Assembly: GCA_018826515.1 (NCBI GenBank)
Contig: JAHKAM010000021.1
Coordinates: 41,237-105,236, forward strand
Length of the DNA: 64,000 nucleotides
Direction: 5' to 3'
DNA from: Alphaproteobacteria bacterium
Lineage (GTDB): Bacteria; Pseudomonadota; Alphaproteobacteria; Caulobacterales; Caulobacteraceae
Part shown: one piece after another, positions 9,609 to 18,894 of the stretch
How positions within the stretch are numbered: position 1 is the stretch's first letter
Layout of the letters: each line of letters opens with the position of its first letter
Translations under genes and position numbers: made by a program
Notes under the pieces: generated by a model
The model's input: the letters and a program-made list of their open reading frames with translations, nothing else
Told to the model about the DNA's origin: nothing
Databases searched by the model: none

Positions 9609-9633
9609 ACGGCCGGGCTAAACGCCCGGCCGT
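9609..9633 (+). promoter_or_regulatory. Stem-loop between rpsB and tsf
   Basis: A 10 bp perfect stem (ACGGCCGGGC / GCCCGGCCGT) with loop TAAAC. There is no T-tract after it, so it is more likely an attenuator or RNA-processing and stability element tuning tsf relative to rpsB than a full terminator. Confidence 0.5.
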
Positions 9634-9664
9634 TCCCGCATACGAATACCAAGGAGATACCCCC

Positions 9665-10606
9665 ATGGCCGAGATCACAGCCGCCCTCGTGATGGAACTG
9701 CGCGCCAAGTCCGGCGTCGGCATGATGGACTGCAAGAAGGCCCTGCAAGAGACCGACGGCGACATCAACGCCGCGATCGACTGGCTGCGCGCCAAGGGCC
9801 TGTCCAAGGCCGCCAAGAAGGCCGACCGCGTCGCCGCCGAAGGCCTGGTCGCCGTGGCCTCGAAGGAAGTCGGAGCCGGTGAAGTCGGCGCCGCCATCGA
9901 GTTCAACGCCGAGACCGACTTCGTCGCCCGCAACGACCTGTTCCAGAACGCCGCCAAGGCCTTCGCCCAGCTGGGTCTCGAGCACGCCACGGTCGAGGGT
10001 CTGCACGGCGCCGAACTGGAAGCCGGCAAGACGGTCCAGGACGAGGTCACCAACCTGATCGCCACCGTCGGCGAGAACATGCAGCTGCGCCGCGCCGCCC
10101 GCCTGTCGGTCGACGAGGGCGTCGTCGCCTCCTACGTCCACAATGCGGTGTCGCCGGGCCTCGGCCGCATCGGCGTGCTGGTCGCCCTGCACGGCGGCGG
10201 CGACAAGACCGCCCTGCGCGAACTGGGCCGCAAGATCGCCATGCACGTGGCCGCCACGGCTCCGCTGTCGCTGAACACGGACGATCTGGACCCCGCCGCC
10301 ATCGAGAAGGAACGCCAGGTCCTGACCGACAAGGCGAAGGAAGAAGGCAAGCCCGAGAACATGATCGCCAAGATCGTGGAAGGCCAGATCAACAAGTTCC
10401 AGAAAGACGTCGTGCTGATCAAACAGCCCTTCGTCATGAACCCCGACGTGACCATCGAACAGCTGGTCGCCGACGCGGGCAAGGAACTGGGCCATCCCGG
10501 CCTGCACCTCGCCGGCTTCGTCCGCCTCGCGCTCGGCGAGGGCGTCGAAAAGGTCGAGGGCCCGGACTTCGCCACGGAAGTCGCCCAGATGACCAGCGGC
10601 CAGTAA
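9665..10606 (+). CDS. tsf: Translation elongation factor Ts
   Basis: Guanine nucleotide exchange factor that releases GDP from EF-Tu. The protein has 313 residues, near the family norm. The N-terminal UBA-like domain ([13 protein letters not shown]) is followed by the dimerisation core containing ETDFVARN, the motif that contacts EF-Tu. AAGGAG lies eight bases before the ATG. It is co-transcribed with rpsB across an intergenic hairpin and ends in a strong terminator. Confidence 0.97.
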   Translation: MAEITAALVMELRAKSGVGMMDCKKALQETDGDINAAIDWLRAKGLSKAAKKADRVAAEGLVAVASKEVGAGEVGAAIEFNAETDFVARNDLFQNAAKAFAQLGLEHATVEGLHGAELEAGKTVQDEVTNLIATVGENMQLRRAARLSVDEGVVASYVHNAVSPGLGRIGVLVALHGGGDKTALRELGRKIAMHVAATAPLSLNTDDLDPAAIEKERQVLTDKAKEEGKPENMIAKIVEGQINKFQKDVVLIKQPFVMNPDVTIEQLVADAGKELGHPGLHLAGFVRLALGEGVEKVEGPDFATEVAQMTSGQ

Positions 10607-10627
10607 GGTCCGAAGAACGACTGACGA

Positions 10628-10659
10628 AGGGGCCGGCGAGCGATCGCCGGCCCCTTTTT
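10628..10659 (+). terminator. Intrinsic terminator of rpsB-tsf
   Basis: A 12 bp perfect stem (AGGGGCCGGCGA / TCGCCGGCCCCT) with loop GCGA is followed immediately by TTTTC, 21 bases after the tsf stop codon. Confidence 0.88.
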
Positions 10660-10726
10660 CGTTTCGGCATTTGCGGATGCGGGCGTCTCGGGTCAAATGG
10701 CCACGATTGATTCAAGGGGTCTGTTC

Positions 10727-12331
10727 ATGAAGCGTCTGCTCGTCGCGGTTTCCGCGCTCGCCATTCTCGCCGCCGGTCCGGTGACCGCACAGGAGGTTGA
10801 TCGGGTCGCCATCAACGGCATCATCGACCAGGGGCTGAACCACAGCGAGGTGATGCAGACCGCCGCCTGGCTGACCGACCGTATCGGCGGGCGGATGACC
10901 AACTCGCCCCAGATGCGCCAGGCGGAAACCTGGACGGCGCAGCAGTTCCGCGACTGGGGCCTGACCAATGTCCGGGCCGATCCGTTCGAGTTCGGCCGGG
11001 GCTGGTCGATCGTGCGTTCCAGCGCGCGCATGACGGCGCCGCGCCCGCTCGATCTGCGCGCCATCCCGATCGCCTGGACCCCGTCCACGCCCGGCGTCAT
11101 CAGCGGCGAGGTCGTGGTCGCCCCCATGGCCAACGCCGGGGATTTCGCGAAATGGCGCGGCAAGCTGGCGGGCAAGATCGTGCTGGTCTCGCGCCCGACC
11201 GCGGTCACCGATCCGACCCAGCCCGCCTTCCGGCGCCTGACCGATGAGGACCTGCGCAACAGCGCCAACACCTACAACATGCCGAACCACGCGGCGCCCT
11301 CGACCGACGGCCTGCGCGGCCCGGACTTCGCGCGCCAGATGGACGCCTTCCTGCAGGAGGAGGGAGCCCTCGCCTGGGTGCGGATGTCCCAGCGCGATGG
11401 CGGCCTGCTGCACGGCACCGGATCCGGCTACCGCATGGACGATCAGCGTCTGACCCCCGGCATGGAGCTGGCCGCCGAGGACTATCGCCGCCTGGCCCGC
11501 CTCGCCCTGACCGAGGACGCGAAGCCGACGCTCGAGCTGATGAGCGAGGTCCGGTTCCACGAGGAGGACGTCAACGCCTACAACATCCTGGCCGATATCC
11601 CGGGCACGGGCCGGTCGGGCGAATATGTGATGGCCGGCGCCCATCTCGACAGCTGGGTGGCCTCTGACGGCGCGGTGGACAACGCCGCCGGCACCGCCGT
11701 GGTCATGGAGGCCGCGCGAATCCTGAGGGCGCTGGGCGTGCGGCCCAAGCGCACCATCCGCTTCGCCCTGTGGAACGGCGAGGAACAGGGGCTGTGGGGC
11801 TCGCTGGCCTATGTCGACCGCTATCTGGCGACCCGCGCGCCGACGGGCGACGCCCAGCTGGACGGCCTGCCGAACAACCGCACCTGGCGTCAGCGCTGGC
11901 CGATCCAGCCGCGCGAGGGCTATGGCGATCTGGTCGCCTATTTCAATCTCGACAACGGCTCGGGAAAGATCCGGGGCATCAACGCCGAGGGCAATGTCGC
12001 CGCCGCCCCGATCTTCGAGGACTGGCTCGAGCCGTTCAACGCCATGGGGGCGACGACGGTATCGATGCGGACCGCCGGCGGGACCGACCACGTCTATCTG
12101 CAGACCGTGGGCGTGCCGGGTTTCCAGTTCATCCAGGACCCGCTCGACTACAGCGCGAGGCTGCACCACACCTCGATCGACAGCTATGATCACCTGCGGG
12201 CCGAGGACCTGCGTCAGGCGGCCATCATCCTGGCCAGCTTCCTGCTCAACGCCGCCAACAGCGACGAGCCCCTGCCGCGCATGCCGACGCCGACCCGGCC
12301 CACGCCGACGAATCCGTTCCCGCTGCAGTAA
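10727..12331 (+). CDS. Secreted M28 family zinc peptidase
   Basis: Exported di-zinc aminopeptidase or carboxypeptidase-like enzyme of 534 residues. It begins at the ATG at 10727 with a clear signal peptide (MKRLLVAVSALAILAAG, likely cut after VTAQ); the ORF-track start ten codons earlier would spoil it. A PA-like insert (about 110-240) precedes the catalytic domain. Likely zinc and catalytic residues are visible in GAHLDSW, VDNAAGT, NGEEQGLWGS, NLDNGSG and LHHTSID. It stands alone after the rpsB-tsf terminator and is convergent with a TonB-family gene. Substrate is not predictable. Confidence 0.9.
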   Translation: MKRLLVAVSALAILAAGPVTAQEVDRVAINGIIDQGLNHSEVMQTAAWLTDRIGGRMTNSPQMRQAETWTAQQFRDWGLTNVRADPFEFGRGWSIVRSSARMTAPRPLDLRAIPIAWTPSTPGVISGEVVVAPMANAGDFAKWRGKLAGKIVLVSRPTAVTDPTQPAFRRLTDEDLRNSANTYNMPNHAAPSTDGLRGPDFARQMDAFLQEEGALAWVRMSQRDGGLLHGTGSGYRMDDQRLTPGMELAAEDYRRLARLALTEDAKPTLELMSEVRFHEEDVNAYNILADIPGTGRSGEYVMAGAHLDSWVASDGAVDNAAGTAVVMEAARILRALGVRPKRTIRFALWNGEEQGLWGSLAYVDRYLATRAPTGDAQLDGLPNNRTWRQRWPIQPREGYGDLVAYFNLDNGSGKIRGINAEGNVAAAPIFEDWLEPFNAMGATTVSMRTAGGTDHVYLQTVGVPGFQFIQDPLDYSARLHHTSIDSYDHLRAEDLRQAAIILASFLLNAANSDEPLPRMPTPTRPTPTNPFPLQ

Positions 12332-12339
12332 CAGAGGTC

Positions 12340-12365
12340 GCGGCGCCCATCGCAATGGGCGCCGC
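12340..12365. terminator. Bidirectional terminator between convergent genes
   Basis: An 11 bp perfect stem (GCGGCGCCCAT / ATGGGCGCCGC) with loop CGCA lies between the M28 peptidase and the TonB-family gene, 9-10 bases from each stop. It has no T-tract, so efficiency is uncertain. Confidence 0.6.
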
Positions 12366-12374
12366 CCTCATTCC

Positions 12375-13187
12375 CTATTCGACCTCGATAACCCGATCCT
12401 CGTTCCTGAAGCGGATCGCAAAGGTGGCGCGCGCTTCGACGGGCTGTCCGTCGATGGTCCGGGGGTGGAAGCGGTAGACGCCCTCGGCGGCCAGCGCGGC
12501 TTCGCCCAAACCCATGCCTTCAACGGATTCCCGCAGCAGTTGGCATGCTCTCGCCCGGCCCTCGACGGTGACGATGCATTCGATATGGGCTGAGCCCTCC
12601 CTGATCAGGTTCCGCGCGGCCGCCGGCATGGCCAGCCGGGGCGTCTCGGCCCAGGTCGGAGGCCGGGAAACCGAATTCGGCCTCATCAGCCGTTCCGGCG
12701 CGGCTGGTGTCCTGAGCGGTTCAATGGTGCGTGGAGGTCTGCCCGGTGCGCGGGCGCTGGCCGGGATAAAGGAGGACCAGACTCTCTCCGAAACGGGCGG
12801 CATGTCCGCTTCCACAACGGGAACCAGAGGTTCGGCATCGACCACCATCGCGCCGGCGTCGGCCACCATAACCGCGCAACGATCCCCGCGGATCGTCCGG
12901 ACGTCGGCGCCCTGCGCGCCCTGCTGATAGGATATGGAAAAAACCTGATCGAGGATCGCCTGACCGCCGGGTTGGCCTTCCGGAGGGTTGGCAGGCCTGT
13001 GCGCCTCGAAAGCCGCGACCTGATCAGCCGGCATATGACGCCGGCAGCGTCCCACGCTGGAGCCGAACCGCGCCACGGCCTCGAAGACCCTTTGCTGGTC
13101 AGCCGTCAGCTCGATGCGTTCTTCGCGCGTCACCTCGACCAGCGGCTCCTGCTGGAACGCCGCGACAGCCAACGACAATAAGATCAT
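12375..13187 (-). CDS. TonB-family protein with C-terminal TonB domain
   Basis: A 270-residue protein whose last ~80 residues (REGSAHIECIVTVEGRA... and EGVYRFHP) match the TonB C-terminal domain, which in TonB contacts outer-membrane receptors. The N-terminus is a short hydrophobic stretch (MILLSLAVAAF) that could be an export signal but lacks a usual TonB anchor. The middle is variable, with a Pro/Arg-rich linker around 130-180. The start at 13187 is preceded by a weak GGAA; the ORF's long upstream part overlaps the divergent mce region and is a shadow. No ExbB/ExbD is nearby, so energy transduction is not established. Confidence 0.75.
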   Translation of the reverse strand: MILLSLAVAAFQQEPLVEVTREERIELTADQQRVFEAVARFGSSVGRCRRHMPADQVAAFEAHRPANPPEGQPGGQAILDQVFSISYQQGAQGADVRTIRGDRCAVMVADAGAMVVDAEPLVPVVEADMPPVSERVWSSFIPASARAPGRPPRTIEPLRTPAAPERLMRPNSVSRPPTWAETPRLAMPAAARNLIREGSAHIECIVTVEGRARACQLLRESVEGMGLGEAALAAEGVYRFHPRTIDGQPVEARATFAIRFRNEDRVIEVE

Positions 13188-13346
13188 TCCAGATTTTTCC
13201 GGTTCGGGAGGGCCGCGCCGAACGGCCGCCGATCGGTCGCCGATCGGTCGCCAGAGCGGACAGGGTAATTCAGCGGGCGTCAATCGCCTCCGGCGCGGCG
13301 AACGGTCCGCCTTCTCCCCGGCCCCGACACCGTCTAAAGCACCTTC

Positions 13347-13772
13347 ATGATCGGAAGATTGAACCACGTCGGGGTCGCGACCCCCTCCATCGCGGCGAGC
13401 GTCGCCCTGTATCGCGACCTGCTCGGCGCGACCAGGGCGCATGCGCCGTTCGACCTGCCGGCGCAGGGGGTGCGGGTCTGTTTCATCGACCTGCCCAACA
13501 GCCAGATCGAGCTGATCGAACCGCTGGGCGACGACAGCCCGATTCACGGCTTTCTGGCCAAAAACCCCAAGGGCGGGCAGCACCACGTCTGTTTCGAGGT
13601 CGAGGACATCCTCGCCGCGCGCGACGCCCTGCGGGCGAAGGGCGCCACCATTCTGGGCACGGGCGAGCCGCGGATCGGGGCGCATGGCACGCCGATCCTG
13701 TTCGTCCATCCCAAGGACATGGGCGGGGTGCTGGTCGAACTGATGGAAACGCCGAAAGACGGAGCGCACTGA
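13347..13772 (+). CDS. mce: Methylmalonyl-CoA epimerase
   Basis: VOC-fold enzyme that interconverts (2S)- and (2R)-methylmalonyl-CoA in propionyl-CoA catabolism. At 141 residues it is full length. Metal ligands are expected in LNHVGVAT (His), GQHHVCFEVED (His) and GGVLVELME (Glu), and all are present. It overlaps the next gene by one base (TGATG), forming a short operon with two small conserved genes. No methylmalonyl-CoA mutase or propionyl-CoA carboxylase lies in the window. Confidence 0.9.
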   Translation: MIGRLNHVGVATPSIAASVALYRDLLGATRAHAPFDLPAQGVRVCFIDLPNSQIELIEPLGDDSPIHGFLAKNPKGGQHHVCFEVEDILAARDALRAKGATILGTGEPRIGAHGTPILFVHPKDMGGVLVELMETPKDGAH

Positions 13773-14035
13773 TGCCGATCGGTTGGGTCACCATGCTGGG
13801 CGTCTACATCATCTGCTGGTGGACGGTGCTGTTCACCGTCCTGCCGCTGGGGACGTCCCGGGAGCGCCACGAGCCGCCGACCGACGGCGCCCAGTGGGGA
13901 GCCCCGGACACGCCGGACCTGAAGCGCAAATTCATCACCACCACCTGGGTTTCGGCCTTGCTGTGGCTGCTCGTGATGGTGCTGGTCTATATCGGCTGGA
14001 TGCCCTTGCCCGACCTGACGCCGCCGGTTCCGTGA
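13772..14035 (+). CDS. DUF1467 family small membrane protein
   Basis: An 87-residue protein with two hydrophobic segments (GVYIICWWTVLFTVLPLG and WVSALLWLLVMVLVYIGW) joined by a polar loop. It matches my recollection of the alphaproteobacterial DUF1467 family, which often follows mce. Its function is unknown. The start codon overlaps the mce stop, so translation is probably coupled. The same stretch read in another frame (13783..14046) is a shadow. Confidence 0.85.
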   Translation: MPIGWVTMLGVYIICWWTVLFTVLPLGTSRERHEPPTDGAQWGAPDTPDLKRKFITTTWVSALLWLLVMVLVYIGWMPLPDLTPPVP

Positions 14036-14042
14036 GGCCTGC

Positions 14043-14381
14043 ATGACCGACCGGCTGCTGCTGCTGAATCCCGGCTGGACCGACGACGAGGGCGGACCCT
14101 GGTACTGCCCTGCGGGGGCGGTGCTCGAGGGCGTGCTGGCCTTCCATCCGGCGCTCAAGGACCAGCTGGAGATCACCCGACTCGACCATCCTCGCCCACG
14201 CCCGGCGGTGATCGACCTGGTCGGCGAGGATCACCAGAGCTGTCCGATCCTGGTTCTCGACGAAGCCTTCGACTGGCCCGATGCGCAGACCAGCGACGCC
14301 ACCGGCCGCCGCTTCCTGCAGGACGCGGCAATTATTCCCTATCTGGCGGCCCGGTACGGCATCGCGCGGCCGCATCCGTAA
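14043..14381 (+). CDS. DUF3088 family protein
   Basis: A small cytosolic protein of 112 residues without signal peptide or membrane segment. The stretch PRPAVIDLVGEDHQSCPILVL and the N-terminal CPAGAVLEGVL resemble DUF3088, which has a thioredoxin/glutaredoxin-like look, though a CxxC pair is absent. It starts 7 bases after the DUF1467 stop and is the last gene of the mce operon before a hairpin repeat. Function unknown. Confidence 0.75.
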   Translation: MTDRLLLLNPGWTDDEGGPWYCPAGAVLEGVLAFHPALKDQLEITRLDHPRPRPAVIDLVGEDHQSCPILVLDEAFDWPDAQTSDATGRRFLQDAAIIPYLAARYGIARPHP

Positions 14382-14384
14382 ATT

Positions 14385-14407
14385 CCTTCTCCCCTTGCGG
14401 GAGAAGG
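14385..14407. repeat. Short palindromic hairpin repeat
   Basis: CCTTCTCCC-CTTGC-GGGAGAAGG forms a 9 bp perfect stem four bases after the DUF3088 stop. It looks like one of the dispersed intergenic palindromes common in GC-rich alphaproteobacteria and may also act as a weak terminator. Only one copy is in this window. Confidence 0.5.
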
Positions 14408-14487
14408 ACGTCCGTTCTCGGCCTAGCTTTCGCCCCGGTCCCCCGGCTAAAGCTTGAGCCCCATGTCCTTGCCGAGATTCTGACCCC

Positions 14488-15804
14488 ATGCGCCTGTCGC
14501 GCTATTTTCTGCCCACGCTCAAAGAAGCGCCCTCGGACGCCCAGATCGTTTCGCACCAGCTGATGCTGCGCGCCGGCCTGATCAAGCAGGAGGCCGCGGG
14601 CATCTACGCCTGGCTGCCGCTGGGCCTGCGGGTGCTGAACCGGATCGAGCAGATCGTGCGCGAGGAGCAGGAGCGGGCCGGGGCCGTCGAGCTTTTGATG
14701 CCCACACTGCAGCTGGCTGACCTGTGGCGCGAGAGCGGCCGCTATGACGCCTATGGCCCCGAGATGCTGCGCATCACCGACCGGCATGAACGCGAGCTGC
14801 TGTACGGGCCCACCAATGAGGAGATGATCACCGACATCTTCCGCAGCTTCGTGAAGAGCTACAAGGCGCTGCCGCTGAACCTGTTTCACATCCAGTGGAA
14901 ATTCCGCGACGAGCGCCGGCCGCGGTTCGGCGTCATGCGCGGCCGCGAATTCCTGATGAAGGACGCCTATTCCTTCGACATCGACGAGGCCGCCGCGCGC
15001 AAGGCCTACAACCGCATGTTCGTCGCCTATCTGAACACCTTCGCCCGGATGGGTCTGAAGTCCGTGCCGATGCGCGCCGACACGGGGCCGATCGGCGGCG
15101 ATCTGAGCCATGAGTTCATCGTCCTGGCCGACACCGGCGAAAGCCAGGTCTTCTGCGACCGCAAACTGGTCGAGATGGGCGCGCCGGGCGCGGACGTCGA
15201 TTGGGACGACCTGCAGTCAATCGTTGATCAACGAACGGCGATGTACGCCGCCACCGAGGAGATGCACGACGCCGCCCGGTTCGAGACCGAGACGGCCGAA
15301 CCTGATCGCCTGACCGCCCGCGGCATCGAGGTCGGCCACATCTTCTATTTCGGGACCAAATACTCCGCGCCGATGAAGGCGCGGGTCGCCGGACCGGACG
15401 GCAAGGACACCGAAGTGCATATGGGCAGCTACGGCGTCGGCGTGTCGCGCCTGCTGGGCGCCATCATCGAGGCCAGCCACGACGAGGGCGGGATCATATG
15501 GCCCGACTCCGTGGCCCCGTTCGACGTGGTGGTCATCAATCTGCGCGTCAATGACGAGGCCGTCTGCACCGCCTGCGAAGAAGCCGTGGCCAGGCTGGAA
15601 GCCCTCGGCAAGGACGTGCTCTACGACGACACCGACGAGCGCCCGGGCGGCAAATTCGCCACCGCCGACCTGATCGGCATCCCGTGGCAATTGACCATCG
15701 GGCCCAAGGGGGTGGCCGAGGGTCTGGTCGAGCTGAAACGCCGGGCGACCGGCGAAAAGGTCTCGATCCCGCTGGATGAGGCCCTCGACAGGGTGGCAGG
15801 ATGA
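14488..15804 (+). CDS. proS: Prolyl-tRNA synthetase, short alphaproteobacterial type
   Basis: Class II synthetase charging tRNA-Pro. The 438-residue length shows it is the short form lacking the ~180-residue INS editing domain between motifs 2 and 3. Motif 2 is visible in [17 protein letters not shown] and motif 3 in [15 protein letters not shown], followed by the anticodon-binding domain ([11 protein letters not shown] onward). Loss of INS implies that Ala-tRNA-Pro must be cleared by a free-standing YbaK/ProX protein elsewhere. Its stop overlaps the start of lolC (ATGA), so the two are translationally coupled. Confidence 0.97.
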   Translation: MRLSRYFLPTLKEAPSDAQIVSHQLMLRAGLIKQEAAGIYAWLPLGLRVLNRIEQIVREEQERAGAVELLMPTLQLADLWRESGRYDAYGPEMLRITDRHERELLYGPTNEEMITDIFRSFVKSYKALPLNLFHIQWKFRDERRPRFGVMRGREFLMKDAYSFDIDEAAARKAYNRMFVAYLNTFARMGLKSVPMRADTGPIGGDLSHEFIVLADTGESQVFCDRKLVEMGAPGADVDWDDLQSIVDQRTAMYAATEEMHDAARFETETAEPDRLTARGIEVGHIFYFGTKYSAPMKARVAGPDGKDTEVHMGSYGVGVSRLLGAIIEASHDEGGIIWPDSVAPFDVVVINLRVNDEAVCTACEEAVARLEALGKDVLYDDTDERPGGKFATADLIGIPWQLTIGPKGVAEGLVELKRRATGEKVSIPLDEALDRVAG

Positions 15805-17105
15805 CGGATGTCGCGGCGGGCCTGAAGCCCACCAAACCCGCCGGGCCGTTCTCGGCCTGGGAGTTCGAACTGGCGCTGCGATATCTGCGCGCCCGGCGGC
15901 GTGAGGGCGGCATCGCCCTGATCGCCATCATCTCCTATGTCGCCATCGCCCTGGCGGTCATGGCCCTGATCATCGTCATGAGCATCATGGCCGGGTTCCG
16001 GAACGAACTGCTGGACCGGATGCTGTCGTTCAACGGCCATATGTACGTCCAGGGGCAGGTTCTCGGGGATCCGGACCGGGAGGCCGCCGTGGCCCGCATC
16101 GCCGCTGTTCCCGGCGTGGTCAGCGTCTCGCCCCTGACCGAGAACCAGGCCCTGGTCCGGGCCGCCGGCCAGACGACCGGCGCCGTGGTGCGCGGTCTGC
16201 GTCCGCAGGACCTGGACTCCATGTCCTACGTCTTCGACAGCCTGACGCCCGAGGCGCGCGCCGCCTTTGGCCAGGGCGCGTACGGCGGCGACGACATCCT
16301 GATCGGCAAGGCCCTCGCCGAGGGCATGGGGCTGCGCATCGGCGATCCCATCACCCTGTATTCCCCGACCGGCGCCGACAGCGCCTTCGGCAATCTGGGC
16401 GGCCTCGAGAAGACCTATCGCGTGGGCGGGGTGTTCACCTCGGGCACCGCCGATTTCGATCGCGCCTTCATCTTCATGCCGCTGGAGCAGGCCCAGCTCT
16501 TCTTCGGCAAGGAAGGCGTCTGGGACGTCATCGAGATGAAGGTCGCCGAGCCGGATCGCGTCGGCGAACTGACCGAGGCGGTGCGCGCCGCCGCGGGGCC
16601 GAGCGCCATCGTCAGCGACTGGCGTGACCGCCTGGCCGCCTTCTGGGGTGCGCTGAAGGTCGAGCGGGTGGCCATGAGCATCATCCTCGGCCTGGTGGTC
16701 GCCATCGCCGCGCTGAACATCATCTCGGGCATCGTCATGCTGGTTAAGAACAAGACCCGCGACATCGCCATCCTGCGCACCGTCGGGGCCAGCCAGATGT
16801 CGATGCTGCGCATCTTCTTCATCTCCGGCGCGGCCATCGGCGTCGCGGGCACGATCACCGGCCTGGTGCTGGGGCTGGTCTTCTGTCTCAACATCGGCGC
16901 GATCCAGGGTTTCCTGGAGTGGGCGCTGGGCGTCCAGCTGTTCAACGCCGACGTCTATATGCTCGAGTCCATCCCGGCCGAGGTCGATACGATGGACGTG
17001 ATCTGGGTGACCCTGTGGTCCGTCTTCATGTCGTGCGTGGCGTCGCTGCTGCCGTCGTGGCGGGCTGCGAAAATGGATCCGGTCGAGGCGCTGCGTTATG
17101 AGTAA
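15801..17105 (+). CDS. lolC: Lipoprotein-releasing ABC transporter permease LolC/LolE
   Basis: Membrane subunit of the LolCDE machine that extracts outer-membrane lipoproteins from the inner membrane. The 434 residues show the family layout: a cytoplasmic N-terminus, one helix (about 35-60), a large periplasmic domain, and three C-terminal helices (FtsX-like; [23 protein letters not shown] onward). The last residues ([11 protein letters not shown]) are the typical LolC/E ending. A single permease gene with lolD suggests a homodimeric LolF-like arrangement, as in many alphaproteobacteria; I infer this from the absence of a second copy here. Confidence 0.93.
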   Translation: MTDVAAGLKPTKPAGPFSAWEFELALRYLRARRREGGIALIAIISYVAIALAVMALIIVMSIMAGFRNELLDRMLSFNGHMYVQGQVLGDPDREAAVARIAAVPGVVSVSPLTENQALVRAAGQTTGAVVRGLRPQDLDSMSYVFDSLTPEARAAFGQGAYGGDDILIGKALAEGMGLRIGDPITLYSPTGADSAFGNLGGLEKTYRVGGVFTSGTADFDRAFIFMPLEQAQLFFGKEGVWDVIEMKVAEPDRVGELTEAVRAAAGPSAIVSDWRDRLAAFWGALKVERVAMSIILGLVVAIAALNIISGIVMLVKNKTRDIAILRTVGASQMSMLRIFFISGAAIGVAGTITGLVLGLVFCLNIGAIQGFLEWALGVQLFNADVYMLESIPAEVDTMDVIWVTLWSVFMSCVASLLPSWRAAKMDPVEALRYE

Positions 17106-17799
17106 GCCCGTTCTGTCCGTGCGCGGCGTCACGCGCACCTATGAGACCGCCTCGGGCGGCCTGACCGTGCTGAAGGGCGTCGACCTCGACGTCATGCCCG
17201 GCGAGGTCGTCGGCCTGATCGGTCCTTCGGGCTCGGGCAAGTCCAGCCTGCTGCACGCCGCCGGCCTGCTCGAACGGCCGACCTCGGGCGAGATCCGCAT
17301 CGACGGCGTCGACGTCGGCGGACTCGACGAGCGGGCCCGGACCCATATCCGCCTCGCCAGCATCGGCTTCGTCTATCAGTTCCATCATCTGCTGGCCGAG
17401 TTCGACGCGCGCGACAACGTCGCCCTGCCGCTGCGCATCGCCGGGGTCGGCACGACCCAGGCCCGTGGACGGGCATCCGAGGTGCTGACCGCCCTGGGCC
17501 TCGGCGAACGCCTGACCCACCAGCCGGCGCAAATGTCGGGCGGGGAGCAGCAGCGCGTCGCCGTCGCCCGCGCCCTGGCCAATCGCCCGCGCCTGCTGCT
17601 GGCCGACGAGCCGACCGGCAATCTCGACCCCGCCACCAGCCAGACCGTGTTCGAGGCCCTTCACCGCCTGGTCAAGGACACCGGCGTCGCCGCCCTGATC
17701 GCCACCCACAACATGGAGCTGGCCGGGCATATGGACCGCGTCTTCGCGCTCAAGGACGGCCATCTGGAAGAACGTCCGGCGGAGAGTCACGCCTATTAG
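17098..17799 (+). CDS. lolD: Lipoprotein-releasing ABC transporter ATPase LolD
   Basis: ATPase subunit that powers LolC. The 233 residues carry Walker [10 protein letters not shown], the Q-loop, signature [15 protein letters not shown], Walker [13 protein letters not shown] and the H-loop (ATHNMEL). It starts inside the last codons of lolC (ATGAGTAA), a tight overlap that couples the pair. The gene is followed 10 bases later by a long palindromic repeat that may serve as its 3' end. Confidence 0.95.
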   Translation: MSKPVLSVRGVTRTYETASGGLTVLKGVDLDVMPGEVVGLIGPSGSGKSSLLHAAGLLERPTSGEIRIDGVDVGGLDERARTHIRLASIGFVYQFHHLLAEFDARDNVALPLRIAGVGTTQARGRASEVLTALGLGERLTHQPAQMSGGEQQRVAVARALANRPRLLLADEPTGNLDPATSQTVFEALHRLVKDTGVAALIATHNMELAGHMDRVFALKDGHLEERPAESHAY

Positions 17800-17808
17800 G
17801 CGCCCCCG

Positions 17809-17948
17809 ATTCCGCTCATCCCGGCGAAAGCCGGGACCCCGTTCCCTGGGTGATGCAGCACGGCCGCTGAGCCGCGCCCGGTTGTCCTGAAACGCCAGCG
17901 TCAAGCTGGACAGCACCGGGTCCCGGCTTTCGCCGGGATGAGCGGAAT
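17809..17948. repeat. Long palindromic intergenic repeat, copy 1
   Basis: A 140 bp element bounded by perfect 31 bp inverted repeats (ATTCCGCTCATCCCGGCGAA... at the left and its exact complement at the right). Each arm is itself a hairpin with a GAAA-type tetraloop (CCCGGC-GAAA-GCCGGG). The core shares GGGTGATG and GCGTCAAGCTGGACAG with copy 2 at 32762-32896, while stem bases differ in a compensated way. It looks like a non-coding REP/MITE-like element. Confidence 0.85.
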
Positions 17949-17958
17949 GTGGGAATTC

Positions 17959-18075
17959 CTATTTCTTCCCCGGCGGCGTGGTGAAGGGCGAGCTTCCGAC
18001 CGAGACGGCCGGCTTCGGCTTCTCGGCCTTGGGTTTGCGGACTTCCTTGTTGCTCTTGACTTGACCCTTGGCCAT
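17959..18075 (-). CDS. Small basic 38-residue protein
   Basis: Not in the ORF track. The minus strand reads MAKGQVKSNKEVRKPKAEK and then PKPAVSVGSSPFTTPPGKK, 38 residues, rich in Lys and Pro with no hydrophobic segment. The MAKGQVRSN/K-type start is one I recall from small conserved alphaproteobacterial hypotheticals. It begins with ATG at 18075 and ends at TAG just beyond the palindromic repeat. Cytosolic and probably disordered; nucleic-acid binding is conceivable from the charge but unproven. Confidence 0.65.
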   Translation of the reverse strand: MAKGQVKSNKEVRKPKAEKPKPAVSVGSSPFTTPPGKK

Positions 18076-18190
18076 GACCGTCATCCTGCGACGCCCGCCG
18101 TCCGGAGGGGCGGCGAGGGGGCGTCGCTTTCAGCGTGAGCCATTCCGGCGCAGGGCCCAAGCGGAATCGCGCGGCCTGCGCCGAGACAGA

Positions 18191-18649
18191 TCAGGCGTTG
18201 CTGATCGTCCGCATCAGGGTGGCCGCGTTGATCTGGAAGGCGACCACGGTCTGGGCCACATTGATCAGCATCAGCAGCACGAATTCGGTGTTGGCGAACA
18301 TGCTGAACCCGGCCACGCCGGCGGCGCCGAGGGTGAACAGCACGATCTGGACCACGGCCACCAGGCCGATGAGCAGGGCCTCATTGATCTGGTTCACGCC
18401 CGGCTTGGACACCTTGAGCTGCTCGGCCATGGCCACGATGGCGGCGGCGAGCAGCAGGACCTCGACCCAGGCGAGGCGATAGCCGTTGATGTCGAACAGG
18501 GTCTTGCGCGGATCGTCGAAGACCAGCTGGCCGGCGATGAACAGGATCAGGATGAGGACAAAGCCGGGCACGTAGCGAAGGAATCCGCCGCCTGAACCCC
18601 TGGCCCGGTCGTTCTGCCCGACGACGGCGGCCTCGACGACCTCGTTCAT
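18191..18649 (-). CDS. Hypothetical four-helix membrane protein
   Basis: A 152-residue inner-membrane protein of unknown function. After a ~22-residue polar N-terminus there are about four hydrophobic segments: GFVLILILFIAGQLV, RLAWVEVLLLAAAIVAMAEQL, ALLIGLVAVVQIVLFTLGAAGV and FVLLMLINVAQTVVAFQI. GGAGG sits six bases before the ATG, a strong ribosome site supporting this strand. I do not recognise a family. It shares no operon partner; the small basic gene downstream is on the same strand. Confidence 0.75.
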   Translation of the reverse strand: MNEVVEAAVVGQNDRARGSGGGFLRYVPGFVLILILFIAGQLVFDDPRKTLFDINGYRLAWVEVLLLAAAIVAMAEQLKVSKPGVNQINEALLIGLVAVVQIVLFTLGAAGVAGFSMFANTEFVLLMLINVAQTVVAFQINAATLMRTISNA

Positions 18650-18798
18650 GGCTCATCCTCCCGATGGTTAACGCCGAAGCTTCGCGGTTTAAGCGCCGGG
18701 GCGCAAGGTCGGTTGCGCTAACGGCGTCATCGACGGGCTTGACGGGAACAAACCCGCAACATAGAACAATACCGGAACACGCAAACCGGAGATCGATC

Positions 18799-18894
18799 AT
18801 GGCGCGTTGGGTGAGGGATACATTGTCGCTGGCGTCCTGCGGCGGCTTCGTCTGGGTCATCTGGCAGGCGGCGCTGATGACCACGGCGATCTGA
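18799..18894 (+). CDS. Small 31-residue single-helix protein
   Basis: [19 protein letters not shown] followed by a hydrophobic segment ([12 protein letters not shown]) gives one probable transmembrane helix. The ATG has GGAGA six bases upstream. The ORF track shows it only as the tail of a 76-residue frame. I recall similar short RWVRD-starting proteins in Caulobacterales, but this is memory, not a search. Function unknown; it ends 140 bases before dnaE. Confidence 0.5.
   Translation: MARWVRDTLSLASCGGFVWVIWQAALMTTAI

Noticed and set aside
10712-12355. 547-residue minus-strand ORF
   Set aside because: Antisense of the M28 peptidase, whose signal peptide and zinc motifs support the plus strand.
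15621-17138. 505-residue minus-strand ORF rich in Asp/His/Gln
   Set aside because: Antisense shadow of proS and lolC; its composition is typical of the complement of GC-rich coding sequence.
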